Assembly (NCBI GenBank): GCA_963969395.1
Contig: OZ017805.1
Span: 62,001 to 126,000 of the forward strand
Direction of reading: 5' to 3'
Length of the DNA: 64,000 nucleotides
Source of the DNA: Pseudoscleropodium purum
Taxonomy: Eukaryota; Streptophyta; Bryopsida; Hypnales; Brachytheciaceae
Made by a program: the position numbers and the translations under genes. A model generated the notes under the pieces. The model saw nothing but the letters and a program-made list of their open reading frames with translations, was not told where the DNA came from and searched no databases. Positions 38,070 to 49,486 of this stretch are shown in pieces (position 1 is the first letter of the stretch; each line of letters begins with the position of its first letter).

Positions 38070-38621
38070 TTAGGTTACGGTCATAGTGGCTAACACCATC
38101 TTTGGGGCTATAGAGGATAGGTTCGTGCATTGGATTAGGGTAGGGTTATTATGAGAAGTGAAATTCCCTTGGAAGCCAATAAAAAAGAAATCTAGGTTCT
38201 TAAGGAACAATACCTTATTTGTTTTAGGTTCCTTGTAAGAGGTCAACCTTTCAGCTCTATCCTTGCACTTAATAGTCTTGTACAAGTCTTGCCCAAGAAC
38301 AGGGAAGGGCGATTTTTCTTCTTGAAAGAGGTATTCAAAAATTTCATCGGTCGTAGTTTTTTTCATGGAGCTCCATATAGTAATTTTTGCTATCTTCTCT
38401 AGGTCCTTTAAGAACTCGGAGCAATTTGGACAAACATATACTACTTTTGGTCCAACAATTGCAGTGATTGTAGTAGAGTATGGCTCTGAGGTGTTATTAA
38501 AATGCTTGATTAAAGTGTTGAATTTCCAATCCTCGTTGTGATATAAAATACCATTGAGGTCTAGGATAACGTTCATCCACTTCTTTGCCACCCCTAACTG
38601 CAATGAATGATGGATGTCCAC
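38070..38621 (-). pseudogene. FCP1/NIF-type (HAD) phosphatase-like ORF, copy 2
   Basis: An open minus-strand frame reads KKWMNVILDLNGILYHNEDW, then VYVCPNCSEFL, ITIWSSMKKTTTDEIFEYLF, FPVLGQDLYKT and VLFLKNLD. It matches copy 1 (21058-21830) throughout but loses the VDDSP part by a frame change near 38.17 kb. Motif I is DLNGI rather than DxDGT, so the second catalytic Asp is absent in both copies; plant FCP1-like relatives with DLNG are known, which suggests an inherited variant rather than decay. It is the most 3' part of the copy 2 block. Confidence 0.7.
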
Positions 38622-38785
38622 TGAAGTTCCCTCATGAACTTTTGTAGGATCCGACCCTTGTTAACAAACATAGGAATGTGTAGCCAATTACGATCGTGAA
38701 ACTGACTTAATTTGGATGTTATGCAAAATGAAGTCTTTGCTGAAGGACAAAAATTTTAAAAAAGTCCAATTGTACCAAAAAAATA

Positions 38786-41700
38786 CTAAAGATTAATTAC
38801 CTTATTCAAAATTGAACTCGAAGGCTGATCAACAATTTCACAACCATTTGCCATACAATCAAGAGTTGAAGTATCTTCATCCAGTTCTATGAATTCAACT
38901 AGACTTACTGGATTTCTATCTAGAGTATAAAAATGTGTGCTTGTCAACAATTGATTTTCTATAGAAGGAAAAATACAAACCTTAATTGAACATTCCAGAT
39001 TCATAAGGCCTACAATTAAAGATTATGGAGAAAGACTTTCTGTAAGATATATATTATATTTTCAAAGAGATAACTATCTTTTACAATACAAAACTCAGTC
39101 CAGCAATGTCAAAACTATGACTGACTCTTCTACAAAAAAGTCTAGTAAAATTTGAGTATTGCATCTACAGACAAAGTTGGAGCTCAAATTCTATCAAACA
39201 ATTTAGCTCAAGTCGAGCTAAACCTGTATAAAAAATGCTAGCTAAATGTTTATTGGATAGAACCTACAAGTTGATCTCTAGTGGGTAGGGCATCACTTCC
39301 ACACTCCACCTCGAAAGCATCCCTGGACAAGTTCGATCCAATCTCCATCTATGTTGTCTCAACCTCTATAGCTTCCACCTAGGGATGTGGATTTTCCATT
39401 GGGACTTTTTATTGAATTAATGAAGGAGAGGGGTCAACACCAATATCTTCCAACAACAAAAAAGTGGGTGGTTTCGGTAGGTTGATACGAAGTGATGGAG
39501 GCATTGGCACTAGCTGCAATGGACTTGAGGCGTTGCTTATGTTTAAGCTAGATGGTTGACCTTGAAGCTGCAAAATCTAAGTTTCGAGAGGAGGGGCAGT
39601 GTAGTGATAGGTTCAACACCAATCTTCTTGATTAAAATCTGAAGCATTTCCCTATTTAGTTGGGCTAGCTCTTAGTTGGTTTGAGACTTTGCCCGCATTC
39701 ACTTTTGATTAATTCTGTGAAGTTCAAGGTTTTCAACCCTCTCCTTTGCATTGTCCTCCTCCTATTGCGCTAATGCAATCTTGGTTTGTTGCTATGACAA
39801 TTGAGTCTATTGTTGCATATTTGCCATTGACATGGTAGTCTGTGTTGTGATCTCTGCCAATTGGCTTCACAATACTTGTAATTGTATCGCACTTCCTCTT
39901 CTTGTGTGGCCACCCAGATGGAGTAGGAGTCCTTGGCATTTCAGACAATGGAGGTAACATGGAGCTCACCGATGAACTTGGTATATCCGTAGATGGGTGG
40001 CTTGTCGGTGTCGCCATTTCATTGAGTCTTTGAGGTCCGTCGTCTTCAATCTCTTCCTCCTCCTCATTGGATTTAGAATCAGATTCTAGATCTTCAAAAG
40101 CCGGAACCTTCTTCTCTTGCTATTCACTCAATTGGGAACTTGTGTTCAACTTGAGCTTTCTCTTCGAAGATGAGGGTTTTGAATTTGGACCTTTACTATT
40201 GGTCTTCGAGTACCTACTCTCAAGGAAGTCGGCTATACCTAGTGTCATTACTTTGTACAAATTTCTTCCCACCACAATGATTGTTTAACTAAACCAATGG
40301 CGTACACGTTCATCTTACTCATCTACATAGACAAAATAAAGAAGTTAAAGAAATCACCATCTGAAGGTAGACATTTAGTGCGACCTGTGCTAATTTGACA
40401 TTTTAGGTGAATGCTTAGGATTGGAAACAAGGAATAAAAAAATACACTACAATAACTACCTAAAGGCAATTCAATTTAGTGCGACTTATGCTAAGGTGTA
40501 GTCAATATGCTTACCACCACTACACGCTCCAACTTCCCCCTATGTAACCAGAGAAGATTGACATGCCCCACTTGTAGAACTTCTTCACAATCCACAAGTA
40601 GAATTCCATCCTCAATTTGGTGTTATGAATTCGATACTCCAACTCCAATATGTGTGGGCCTTCACATACTATGTTGTTTGTGTACACTCGAATTCCAAAG
40701 GAATTTCCATCTTGTTCTCGCTCTTGGAATTCTACAAGAAGATGAAGAACACTTTCTTAAACATCTTTGCTACTGAAAGATCTCTAAGGCAGTTGTTTTT
40801 GTTGACGAAGTACATAGAATAGGAAATCAAAAAGGATCACAAAACTTCATTTGATTTGACAAACTTAAGGGCTTGAGCTTGCTCCTTCTCGTCACCACAA
40901 ATATAGAGCCACGACAAAACATTTGTAAGTACAGGTTTCTTTGTCTTATCCATTGATGTGAGCACTTCAATGAAATAAAGGTTGTCGACGATAGAACTCT
41001 CCTTCTTCTCAATCCCCGACAAGGCCTTGAAGTCAATGACCCCAAAAGCTAGACTTTTATCGGTCTCCTCAATCTACACCTTCTTTGGCAATTCCAATGT
41101 ATGATTTCTATTCCACTCATAGGGCCAGTAGTAGCTACTTGTTGTTGGTTTCTGGAATTTTGATTTGTGATCAAGAAACACCTTGAAGAATTCAAAAGCG
41201 GCTTGGAATAGCTCAATGATCACCTTATTCTTGGACGATTTATTCTTTGCTCTCCCAAAGTAGGCTTCATCAAACCTGTCAAGTAGGACATCCATTGTTG
41301 CGCTTGAGAAGAAGCATTCCTTTTTGAAGGCCTTCTAGTTCTCATTGATGATTTCGTTTCCTGTGTCTATCAGCCCAAGTTGAGGCTTAATCCTATGAAG
41401 CTCTTTGATCACCAAGTTCTTTCGCTTTCAACACTCACACCACTCTCTTGTGCTGAAGCTGTTATCTTGGACTAATGTGATACTCTTCTTTATGACCTTC
41501 AAGTAAGAATGAATGCGTTTTCTATTTTGACTTATTTAGCAGATGTTTTACAAGTTTTGCTAATTCATCATAGCTCAAATTACCGAGATGCTTGAAGAAT
41601 TCCTGATTCAACATGCAACTTTCTAAATTCCAATCCATCTTCTTGTTGAATATCATATTCGTGTTAGAATTGAAGAGCTCTCCATGCATGGCAATAGTGA

Positions 41701-43828
41701 TCACCTCACTTCACAGCTTGTATACATGACTGGGTACTTCAATAAGCTAGAATTCATTTGTGAGCTTCAGCTTCTCTTCTTTGGACTTTGTTTTCGAGAT
41801 CTTTAGGTTCTTGACAATGTTAATCATAGAGATTCTCACATACATTGCCCTCTTGAATACCTAACACATTTTTAGATGAATGTGGTTAGAAACAAAAACA
41901 AAATTCTATGTAATTTCCTCGGATTCTAAGAAGCAGAGAAAGGAGTTTAGTGAAGTTTGATATATTTTGCGGCTCAATGAAGTAATTTAGTGCACCTTGT
42001 GCTAAAGTGTATATTTGGAATCTTTTTTTTTGTCTGTTCTCCATTGTCCTCCTTATAGTGACCACATTCCCAACTGACTTTGTTGGCGTTGAATTCTCGG
42101 GTCTGCCCATATTGTCCTAGACTTGTTGAGCTCCTAATATATTAGTTGCCCAAGAAGGTTGAACAACCACAAAATGAATTGTTTGATTATACTATGCGAA
42201 GATGCATCACAACTTCTTTGTGTCTTTAGACCACACAACAAAGCAGTTCCATTTCCAAAAGTGTTCCCATTCATCTTTGTCCACCTTGTTGTCATCATCA
42301 AATATATAGTTGTTGGCTTCAACACTATGCAACTTGTTTATTATGTAGATTTCCCGGCCTTGATATCCTCCTATTTTGAAGGCTTTGTGTTGAATCCAAC
42401 GGGCATGATGCAGAGCATATATTTGGTGTTCTTGTTAGGAATATTGAGGAGGTAGTTCACCATGTCCTTGACAATGTTGGTTTGCTTGGAATGGATGTTA
42501 AATGTCGCTAGCGCCTCTATAAACTTAGAGATGTCAATCTCTTTCATTTCACCAACAGGAAAGACATATGCACCTTCACAAGTGCTCCAGAACTTCTTAT
42601 ACACTTGGCTTATATGCTCATAGTCAAGTTTCTTCTCCATTGCTTGAGAGTGTGGTACATTTGCCATCTCATCTACATAACTCCCTTTTGCGACTTTTGA
42701 AGTTTCAGATTCCTTTGCTATCGATGTTTTTTTGGGCATAGGAGTAGTAGCTTTTTTCCCCTTTTGCAGTTGGGTCTTCAAAGCTTGTATTTGATAGTTT
42801 CTCTAACCATGACTTGTCCTTGACTTCTATTTCACTTTGAGTTTTGAGATTTGGCTGGTCGACACCTTGTTGCACAATCTCTTTTGAAACTGATCAAGGT
42901 CTATTATTCTCCAACTACATCTCCAGCTTCCCTTGAAGTATGTGAGAGTCATTGAATAACATCCACATTTTATTGCAAAGCTTTCTCTAGGCTAGGGGGG
43001 TCCCATTTGCATTTTTCCACTCCTTGTTGTCTAGTTTCTTTTCCAATTCTTTAATCTCAGCATGGTATGGAGTAGATTCAAGACAAGAGGAATAGGCTAA
43101 GATAAAAAAATTATAGGAATGGAGCTTATGCAGATTGCAAAGTAGTATTGATCCTGCCTACTTGTACTATGTATGGTTGTTATACATTTCACTTTGATTA
43201 TAGAATGCATATCTACTTCTACATCCTTGATCTACTCATGAAAGGAGAGTTGTAGGTTGCACTGAGCGTTTTTGAACTTATAGAAGAAGTAAAATTGATT
43301 TATAAACGGAATCATGAAAAAGCTCTATACTTCCATTCTGTTTGACTCTTTGAACTCCTAATATTCTCCTTCAATGAGATTGTCGTCTGTACTTTTGTTG
43401 TCTTCGATAAATTGCACTTTACATTTTTGAAGTACATTTCAAATGCCTCAATTTGATTGTCCATTCTGCAATCTGGACACAATAGAGAAAAAAAGGTTAG
43501 CTTTTGTTCTTATTTGTGATATTTGTATAGTACACACAATTTAGGTGTAAGTATCTTTACACATGAAAACGTGATAAGATGACATGGATCATCGTCCTAT
43601 AGAATTCCAAATGTTCTCCCAAATTTCAGTATTTGAATGATCTCTTTCTCAACTTCCGACTATTCTCTTTCTCTTTTTTCCAATTCCAACTACTATCCAG
43701 ATTCTAATTTGGATCTAGCATCAACCAATTTCCGGTGACAACTCCTCAATATAATGGTTTTCAATTTCTCTATTTTTACCATCAGAGGGTCCATTGTTGA
43801 TCTTTTGAGGGGTAGGGACTTCACCATT
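38786..43828 (-). pseudogene. Gene X, copy 2 (unknown family), decayed
   Basis: A likely start MVKSLPLKRSTMDPL lies at 43828, followed by a Glu/Gln coiled-coil-like stretch. After an acceptor ending TGTCCAG comes CRMDNQIEAFEMYFKNVK. The open block 42781-42371 (DYEHISQVYKKFWSTC, KEIDISKFIEAL) aligns with copy 1, and FVVWSKDTKK aligns with its VVWSRDPRM. FFSSATMDVLLDRFDEAYF occurs near 41.3 kb. A Gln-rich coil near 39.8 kb (SMANMQQ, stop, TQLS, stop, QQTKIALAQ, stop, EEDNAK) has stops exactly where Gln is expected. A Ser/Asp block at 39004-38786 ends near a splice-donor-like GTAATT. The family and role are unknown. Confidence 0.5.
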
Positions 43829-43985
43829 CTAATCTCACACTTACTAAACTAACTAAAACACACAAAACACCGAAGTAATCAAGGTGTTGTAGCTAAGAAG
43901 GGAGATCCAGATCCTCACAACATTCCACATGGCCAATTCGGAATGCAGGTCACTTAGGACTACATTCACTACTCCTTACTACAAT

Positions 43986-44130
43986 CAGGGTTGACACGAC
44001 GTCCGGACGTCCGGGACGTCCAGACGCGGACGCTGTGTCCGCAGCGTCCGTTGACATTCGCGATCCCGGCGGATGCAACGTCCGCCCCGTCCGTTTGCCC
44101 CGTCCGCCCTACCCAAACTGCCCCGCGGTC
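43986..44130. repeat. GTCCG-rich left terminal array of the 11.7-kb element
   Basis: GACGTCC, CGGACG and CGTCCGCCC words follow the left terminus. The segment ACGCTGTGTCCGCAGCGTCC is shared with the MITE at 36122-36308. It is a candidate subterminal transposase-binding region, by analogy with other DNA transposons. Confidence 0.8.
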
Positions 44131-44526
44131 ACTCCCTTAATCTTTAAACAATTAAATGTTAAATGAAGTGCAATGGTTCGCGATTTGTTATTAAAACAAT
44201 GTCTCTTATAAGTTGAAAGATTATAAAGTTTGACCACGAGTCCATAATAGTCTTGAAACTATGAAAAAATTCCAATTCATTTTCAAAAGGCAAACTAAAA
44301 AAATTTGTAACTTCAAATATATATATATACTATTTAAAAGATCAAGATCAACACAAATATAAATATAATCAATATGGGCAAAATGTATTCAATTTAATGT
44401 AGAATACCATACATTGTGCACATTTGGCTAATTGCACATATAATTTTTTTCATTCCAACTCTATATTTCTAAACTAATTTTTAATGCCTATATAACCTAT
44501 TCAACTACTACTTCTGCACTACCAAT

Positions 44527-46020
44527 CTAATATAAATGGCGAAAATGTTCATCTGGCATCGACCAACGATATGTATTAGAAAATTGCGTAATCACATGGG
44601 CCAAACTAATATTTTCATCGTCAATCTTCGAAGAAATGCACTTCAAGTAAGCATAAAACACTTTTGCAAAGTCATGAAAGGCAAATTGTGTCGCACTAGG
44701 TGTTTTAAGTAGCACATTGAAATACGCCTCTGACATGTTGTTTTCATTCATCCGCCGAGCAATTTTTCGAATGGCATACTCTTCCGATTTACGTGAATAC
44801 ATCGGAATGACTTCCACATCTGCACCTACTTTATGCAAATATGCAATACGTGGATCCACCCACCATCTCCTCTGCAAAGTTTGTTTCATCTCATCTGCTG
44901 ATGTGAATGTATACAAAGACTTCATTGGCTGAGAAGCTAAGGTGGTCATGCCCCAATCACAAACTCTAATATACACACGTGACTCATCCTCTGGAAAATG
45001 CAACAAGATGTTGTCCGGAGAAAGATCATTGTGCAAATGTCTAGCAAGATGCACTGCATACATTATATGCATAAAGGGTCATGTAAGCTCTGTACGCTTC
45101 TTCCGATATCGCCCTAAACGGTGAGCTTTTACAACCTCCTCTTCGGTTGGATTCGTATACATCAAACGGATTCCAATGTTGTCTGGATAGTCCTTATCCA
45201 TATTCAACATTTGTCGAAGAGTTCCACCGTTCCACTAATATGCATAACCTTCACACGTCGTTCCGTGCACCGCAGCAAACCGTATCACACCCGCGTGTGG
45301 AATTCAAACAACCATTGATTCGTTTTGATGTTCTAACTTTGCAAGATCGGGTCGAGTTTGGTGGTGAATGGATTTCTTTACCGCAAATTCCCAATAAGGA
45401 AGTATTCCTGGACATCCTTCAATACGGACCTTTCGAATTGTTGCATATCCACCTCTCATCATTTTGTTATCAACAGGAATTACGTGTGTTGAATCTGGAA
45501 GTGCTATGAGGTGCCGTTTGGTCTTTTCCGCTTCAGCAACTCCATCATTGCTTTTCCACCAACCAATTGAACCAACTCGATTGTGCCTTTTGGCGAATGG
45601 AGCGCATCGCCCCCTCAACAAGTCCACTTTCAGAATCACTTCTTCAAACAGGGCGTCATTGGGTCGATATTCCTTGCCATATTTAACCAAAATGACTTTG
45701 AAATTCTACAAAGCGTCATGAACCTTGTTCTCCAAACATTTGGTGAAGTACGTTTTATGCATTTCGTCATGCCACTTCGCGACATTCAATGCATCCAACA
45801 ACATCTGTATCATGTCTACCTTGAATTTAGACACGCACTCCTCTTGATATCTGATGTACTTATTGTCTAAAGACAATGTTGTTTCCGATTCATAAAATTG
45901 AACGATGCGCTCGATCATGAATTTCTTGCATTCTTCCGAAGGACTTTGGCCAGCTACCTCCAAGTTCGATGGTCCCTCTTCATGTTTTAGCTTTGCAACC
46001 TTCTTCCTCCCGTTCGGCAT
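44527..46020 (-). pseudogene. Protein-kinase ORF carried by the 11.7-kb element
   Basis: A single minus-strand frame of about 498 codons runs from MPNGRKKVAKLKHEEG to HFRHLY. After a helical N-terminal part of about 190 codons come the glycine loop RGGYATIRKVRI, the Lys of FAVKKS, a probable helix-C Glu (KLEHQNES), the catalytic loop HLHNDLSPDNIL (Asp and Asn present), and DWG in place of DFG. These are the protein-kinase ATP-binding and catalytic motifs, in order. Four interior stops (45706-45708, 45304-45306, 45235-45237, 45079-45081) are TAG, TGA, TAG and TGA, with no frameshift. A conserved kinase once encoded here is clear; the substrate and its role in the element are unknown. Confidence 0.85.
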
Positions 46021-46149
46021 CGTGACAAATGAAATTGATATAGATCAAATTTTTTAATTTGAAATTGAATTCACGCGCAAGTGTCCAAAAAATTGGCAAC
46101 AAGGGGGCCCCAATAAACCACTCTTGCCTTGCCTCGGAAAGGAGCCAAT

Positions 46150-46640
46150 GGAGGATGAACCACCAAGCTCTACGCTCCACCTTACATTCACAAGGGGCAG
46201 AGCAAAAGTGACAATGCGGACAGCCCGTCCGCCCCATCGAACGGCCCCAAACCGTCCACCCGATCGGACAGGCCGGGGGTGGCAGATGCATCGGCCGTCC
46301 GCCTCCCCGAAACCCTCGAGCACCGTCCGCCCGATCGGACGGCCACGGGCGGACAAATCTGCCGTTTGCCCGATCCGACGGGCAGCGACGGACGGCCCCA
46401 AACCGTCCGCTTGATCGGACGAGCCGCGGCTGGCAGACGCATCGACCATCCGCCTCCCTGAAACCCTACTGCCGCGTCCGCCTGATCGAACGGCCACAGG
46501 CGGACAAATCTGGCGTCGGCCCGATCCGACGGGTGGCGGCGGATGGCCTGTCCGCCCGATCAGACGAGTCGCGGGTGGCGGACGCATTGGCCGTCCGCCT
46601 CCCCGAAACCCTCGAGCCCCGTCCGCCCGATCCGATTTAT
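46150..46640. repeat. CpG-dense tandem array, about 148-bp unit, upstream of the kinase ORF
   Basis: Units beginning CCGCCTCCCYGAAACCCT start at 46299, 46450 and 46595 (spacing 151 and 145), with a partial unit before them. Each contains GTCCGCCYGATCGRACGGCC, CGGACAAATCTG and CCCGATCCGACGG. The array ends about 130 bases upstream of the kinase start. The long apparent ORFs on both strands across it are by-products of GC richness. Confidence 0.85.
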
Positions 46641-47230
46641 TTTTCATATTTGAAAATGGAATCTAAAGAAGAACCACTAATTGTCTAATTTGGGCATTTC
46701 CTCATACGAATAAGAAATCATTTTAGTTTTTAGCAATCGTTGAATGAAAAAAAAAAAAATTTCAAATATTCAAATAATTCAATCTTTCATAAATTAATTA
46801 GAAATACATTGTTACCATTTACGAGTTTCTAAATGTAATAAACACATAACAATAATTTCAAAATACACACCATGCTAGTACATATTTAACCTCGAATGCT
46901 AAATTCAAAAATAGACATAGTATGACTGTTACAAAGTTACATTTCTTCTTCATATTTTTATTATTTATCAAAATCGCTTATAGCCTTATACATCAACGCT
47001 ATTATAAAATAATACAATGATGTCTTCAACAATATGCTTGCCTACATACATACTTGGTGTACACTATTACACAACACTTTTTAAAAAGGTGAACAAAATT
47101 GTTGTTCAAAATTGTTCTATTCATTTAAAATTTTGTACTACTTCTACCAATCTAGTGCTCTATACTTGTCGTGAGAGTAAAAATGAGAAAATTGAGCAAA
47201 TACATGCTCACTATATACTTGCATGTTTTT

Positions 47231-48484
47231 TTATTCGGAATTTGAATCGCACTCAAATTGTTGACCGGTGCCTCTTCCTTGTACTCCAATGAACGGACCA
47301 CCTCCGTAGTTTCCGTGATATCTACTCGGTGCACCTCCTTGTCCATAGCTTGAACCTTCAAAAGTAGGAGGAGGAACCGGAGTAGTAGGCTCTGATCCTC
47401 TTTCATTTGAAGCCCCATAATAAGAGGCCCCATGATGCCCGTATGAATCACTTCTAGTTGATCCCGGATAGTATTGGGTGCTTCCGTGAAGAGAGCAACT
47501 ATATTGCAGGGTTACATAGCTTCCTCCACTAACTTCGGAGGCCACTTGAGTGGGTGTAGTATAATATGAACCAGATTCACTAGACCTACCATAGTGCGTG
47601 TTGCCATAGCTACCTATTCCACCTTGAGAGCCAATTTCAGGGGGAGTGCCATAATGAGAACCAACTGCACTTGAACCACCATAATGCGTGGATCCATAGC
47701 TCCCTCTTCGACTTTCATATCTATTTTGAGGATTGTAACCAGAGTATGAACCACCTCTTCCTTGTTCAGATTCTCGCGTTCCATGTTCATGTCCGTAGGA
47801 CCCACCATGCCTATCTTGCCGTCCACGATCTTGAAGGCTTCTGCGTGTTGCCTCTTGCATTTGTTGTTCGAATTCAATTCGTTCTCGTTCTTCTCCTCGC
47901 TCGTGCCTAACTCCAAATGTGACAGGTGCTTGCATATCATCGTCATCATCGTCATCTATCCACGCATCTTCAGCATCTCGTAGAACAACTGAAGGTTGTT
48001 GTAGATAACCTCGATTGGACTACTCTGGCATGCAATCGCTTGCGCCCCTCCACTGTGTATCTATAACAGCCTCCGTGCGTGTATAGTTCTCCACATTGCG
48101 ACCTGTAGCAGTACGCTAGTCCACGTCCTTGTGGAGTACAATCTCTGCCCAAACCATTGCCATAACATTATAATTCATTATATTTGGTTTGGCGCTTTTA
48201 ATGCCAAGAACTTGATGCACTTGTGTGTATCGTTGTTTGAAGTGCTCACTTTGGCACGTAGACATTTGTCCTTCCCAACGTGGCGCTTGGTGCTCTACAC
48301 GTTCACGTCGCCAAAGTTTTTGAATGTGAGTCATTTTCACATACTTCTTGCACATTGAGAAATCCCACACTTTTGTTGGTTCCTTTTCCCATCCCGGTTC
48401 ACCCACGCACAATGGATCGGCCCAATCAAACAATTGGGGTCCTCCCTTTCGACTACTTTTTTTGGGTGTTCTATCTTTCGGCAT
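47231..48484 (-). pseudogene. Element ORF with shared N-terminal domain and Gly/Tyr/Ser-rich tail
   Basis: One minus-strand frame of about 417 codons starts MPKDRTPKKSSRKGG (ATG at 48484) and ends ECDSNSE, with only two interior stops, both TAG (48116-48118 and 48020-48022). Residues about 30-125 match the N-terminal domain of the plus-strand ORF at 51843: MCKKYVKMTHIQKLW against MCRTYVKMYHIDKLW, INY/MNY, and MVWAEIVL against MVYAELIL. An acidic run (IDDDDDDD) then leads to a charged coil and a long low-complexity tail rich in Gly, Tyr and Ser. Acidic run plus Gly/Tyr-rich tail recalls the C-termini of some plant hAT-type proteins, but no catalytic motif is visible. Function unknown; DNA binding is an inference. 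Confidence 0.75.
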
Positions 48485-48644
48485 GATGAAGCTGAAGTAA
48501 AGAGAATGAAACAATTAGAAAGCTTAAGAACCAAAATTTTGATTTAATTAATTAATTAAAATTTAACAAGCATGAACTTTGTGAAAATTTGTAACAATGT
48601 CACAACAATCGTTCACTGAAAGCGGAAGGGGCGCGGAGAGCTTC

Positions 48645-48975
48645 CAAGGCACTGGTCCGCCCACTTCAAAAGAGAACAATTGTTCGGAATGAGCTGTCCG
48701 CCTCGCCATATATATATACGGACACCCCGAGGCGGACGTCCAGATCATGCGGACCACATCAGTCCGCGTGTCAATCGGACGGCCGTATCGGGGCGGAGGG
48801 GTATCGGGGCGGACAGGGCGGACGGGTATCGGGGCAGACAGGGCTTTCGAGGCGGACAGGGCGGACTCCGGATCGGGCGAACAGGGCGGACGGATATCGC
48901 GGCGGACGGGGTGGACGGGTATGAGGGCGGACAAGGCGGATGCCGGATCGGGCTGACAGGGCGGACGGCTCATCT
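48645..48975. repeat. CpG-dense GGGCGGAC array upstream of the minus-strand ORF
   Basis: About ten imperfect repeats of GGGTATCGGGGCGGACAGGG-like units of roughly 25 bases, ending in a telomere-type CCTAAACC motif at 48978-48988. The array begins about 160 bases upstream of the ATG at 48484. It may contain the promoter of that ORF; this is inference from position. Confidence 0.8.
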
Positions 48976-48989
48976 TAAACCCTAAACCT

Positions 48990-49443
48990 AATGAAGCAAA
49001 TTGTTTGTTTTTCAAAATCTCACGGTATAGATGTTTAACCCGTAAAGGTCTTTTCACTAAAAACACTTCAAAACTGCCATTAGTAGTGCAAATATCAAGT
49101 CTTAGAAGAAAAATACTTTGGGGCATATGTAACCGTAGGATCTTATAGTAAATTAGTTGGAAAAAATGTGGAAAAAATTTTAGACAAATCCACCATTTGG
49201 ATTGTAAGATATTAGATATTGAATGTTTCATTTAAGGGGGCTACTCAATTATGTCTTTTAATGAACAATTGGTAGGCTAACAAACCTAACTTAGCATGTA
49301 TTTTAATATTTGTTGCAATTGTTTTAGGAATATTATAACATAACACTATTATAATATTCTTATAAATGATATAGTACTAAATCATTTCAAAATCAACAAC
49401 ATTTGAACACAATCTGTCAATCTTGTCTTTCATACTCCTTTAA

Positions 49444-49486
<43 letters not shown>

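Noticed and set aside
44527..46020. U-to-C RNA editing that repairs the stops
   Set aside because: This kind of editing is known from organelles of some land plants; the sequence here is nuclear, full of transposons and decaying in several independent families.
46054..46647. Long open frames on both strands across the GC-rich array
   Set aside because: They are low-complexity Arg/Pro/Gly translations of a tandem repeat; the GC-rich sequence simply lacks stop codons.
47231..48484. Calling the Gly/Tyr-tailed ORF a hAT transposase
   Set aside because: The acidic run and tail are suggestive, but no BED finger, catalytic block or hAT dimerisation motif was seen.
48563..49231. A 222-codon minus-strand open frame
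   Set aside because: Most of it translates the GGGCGGAC array, and the rest has no coding character.
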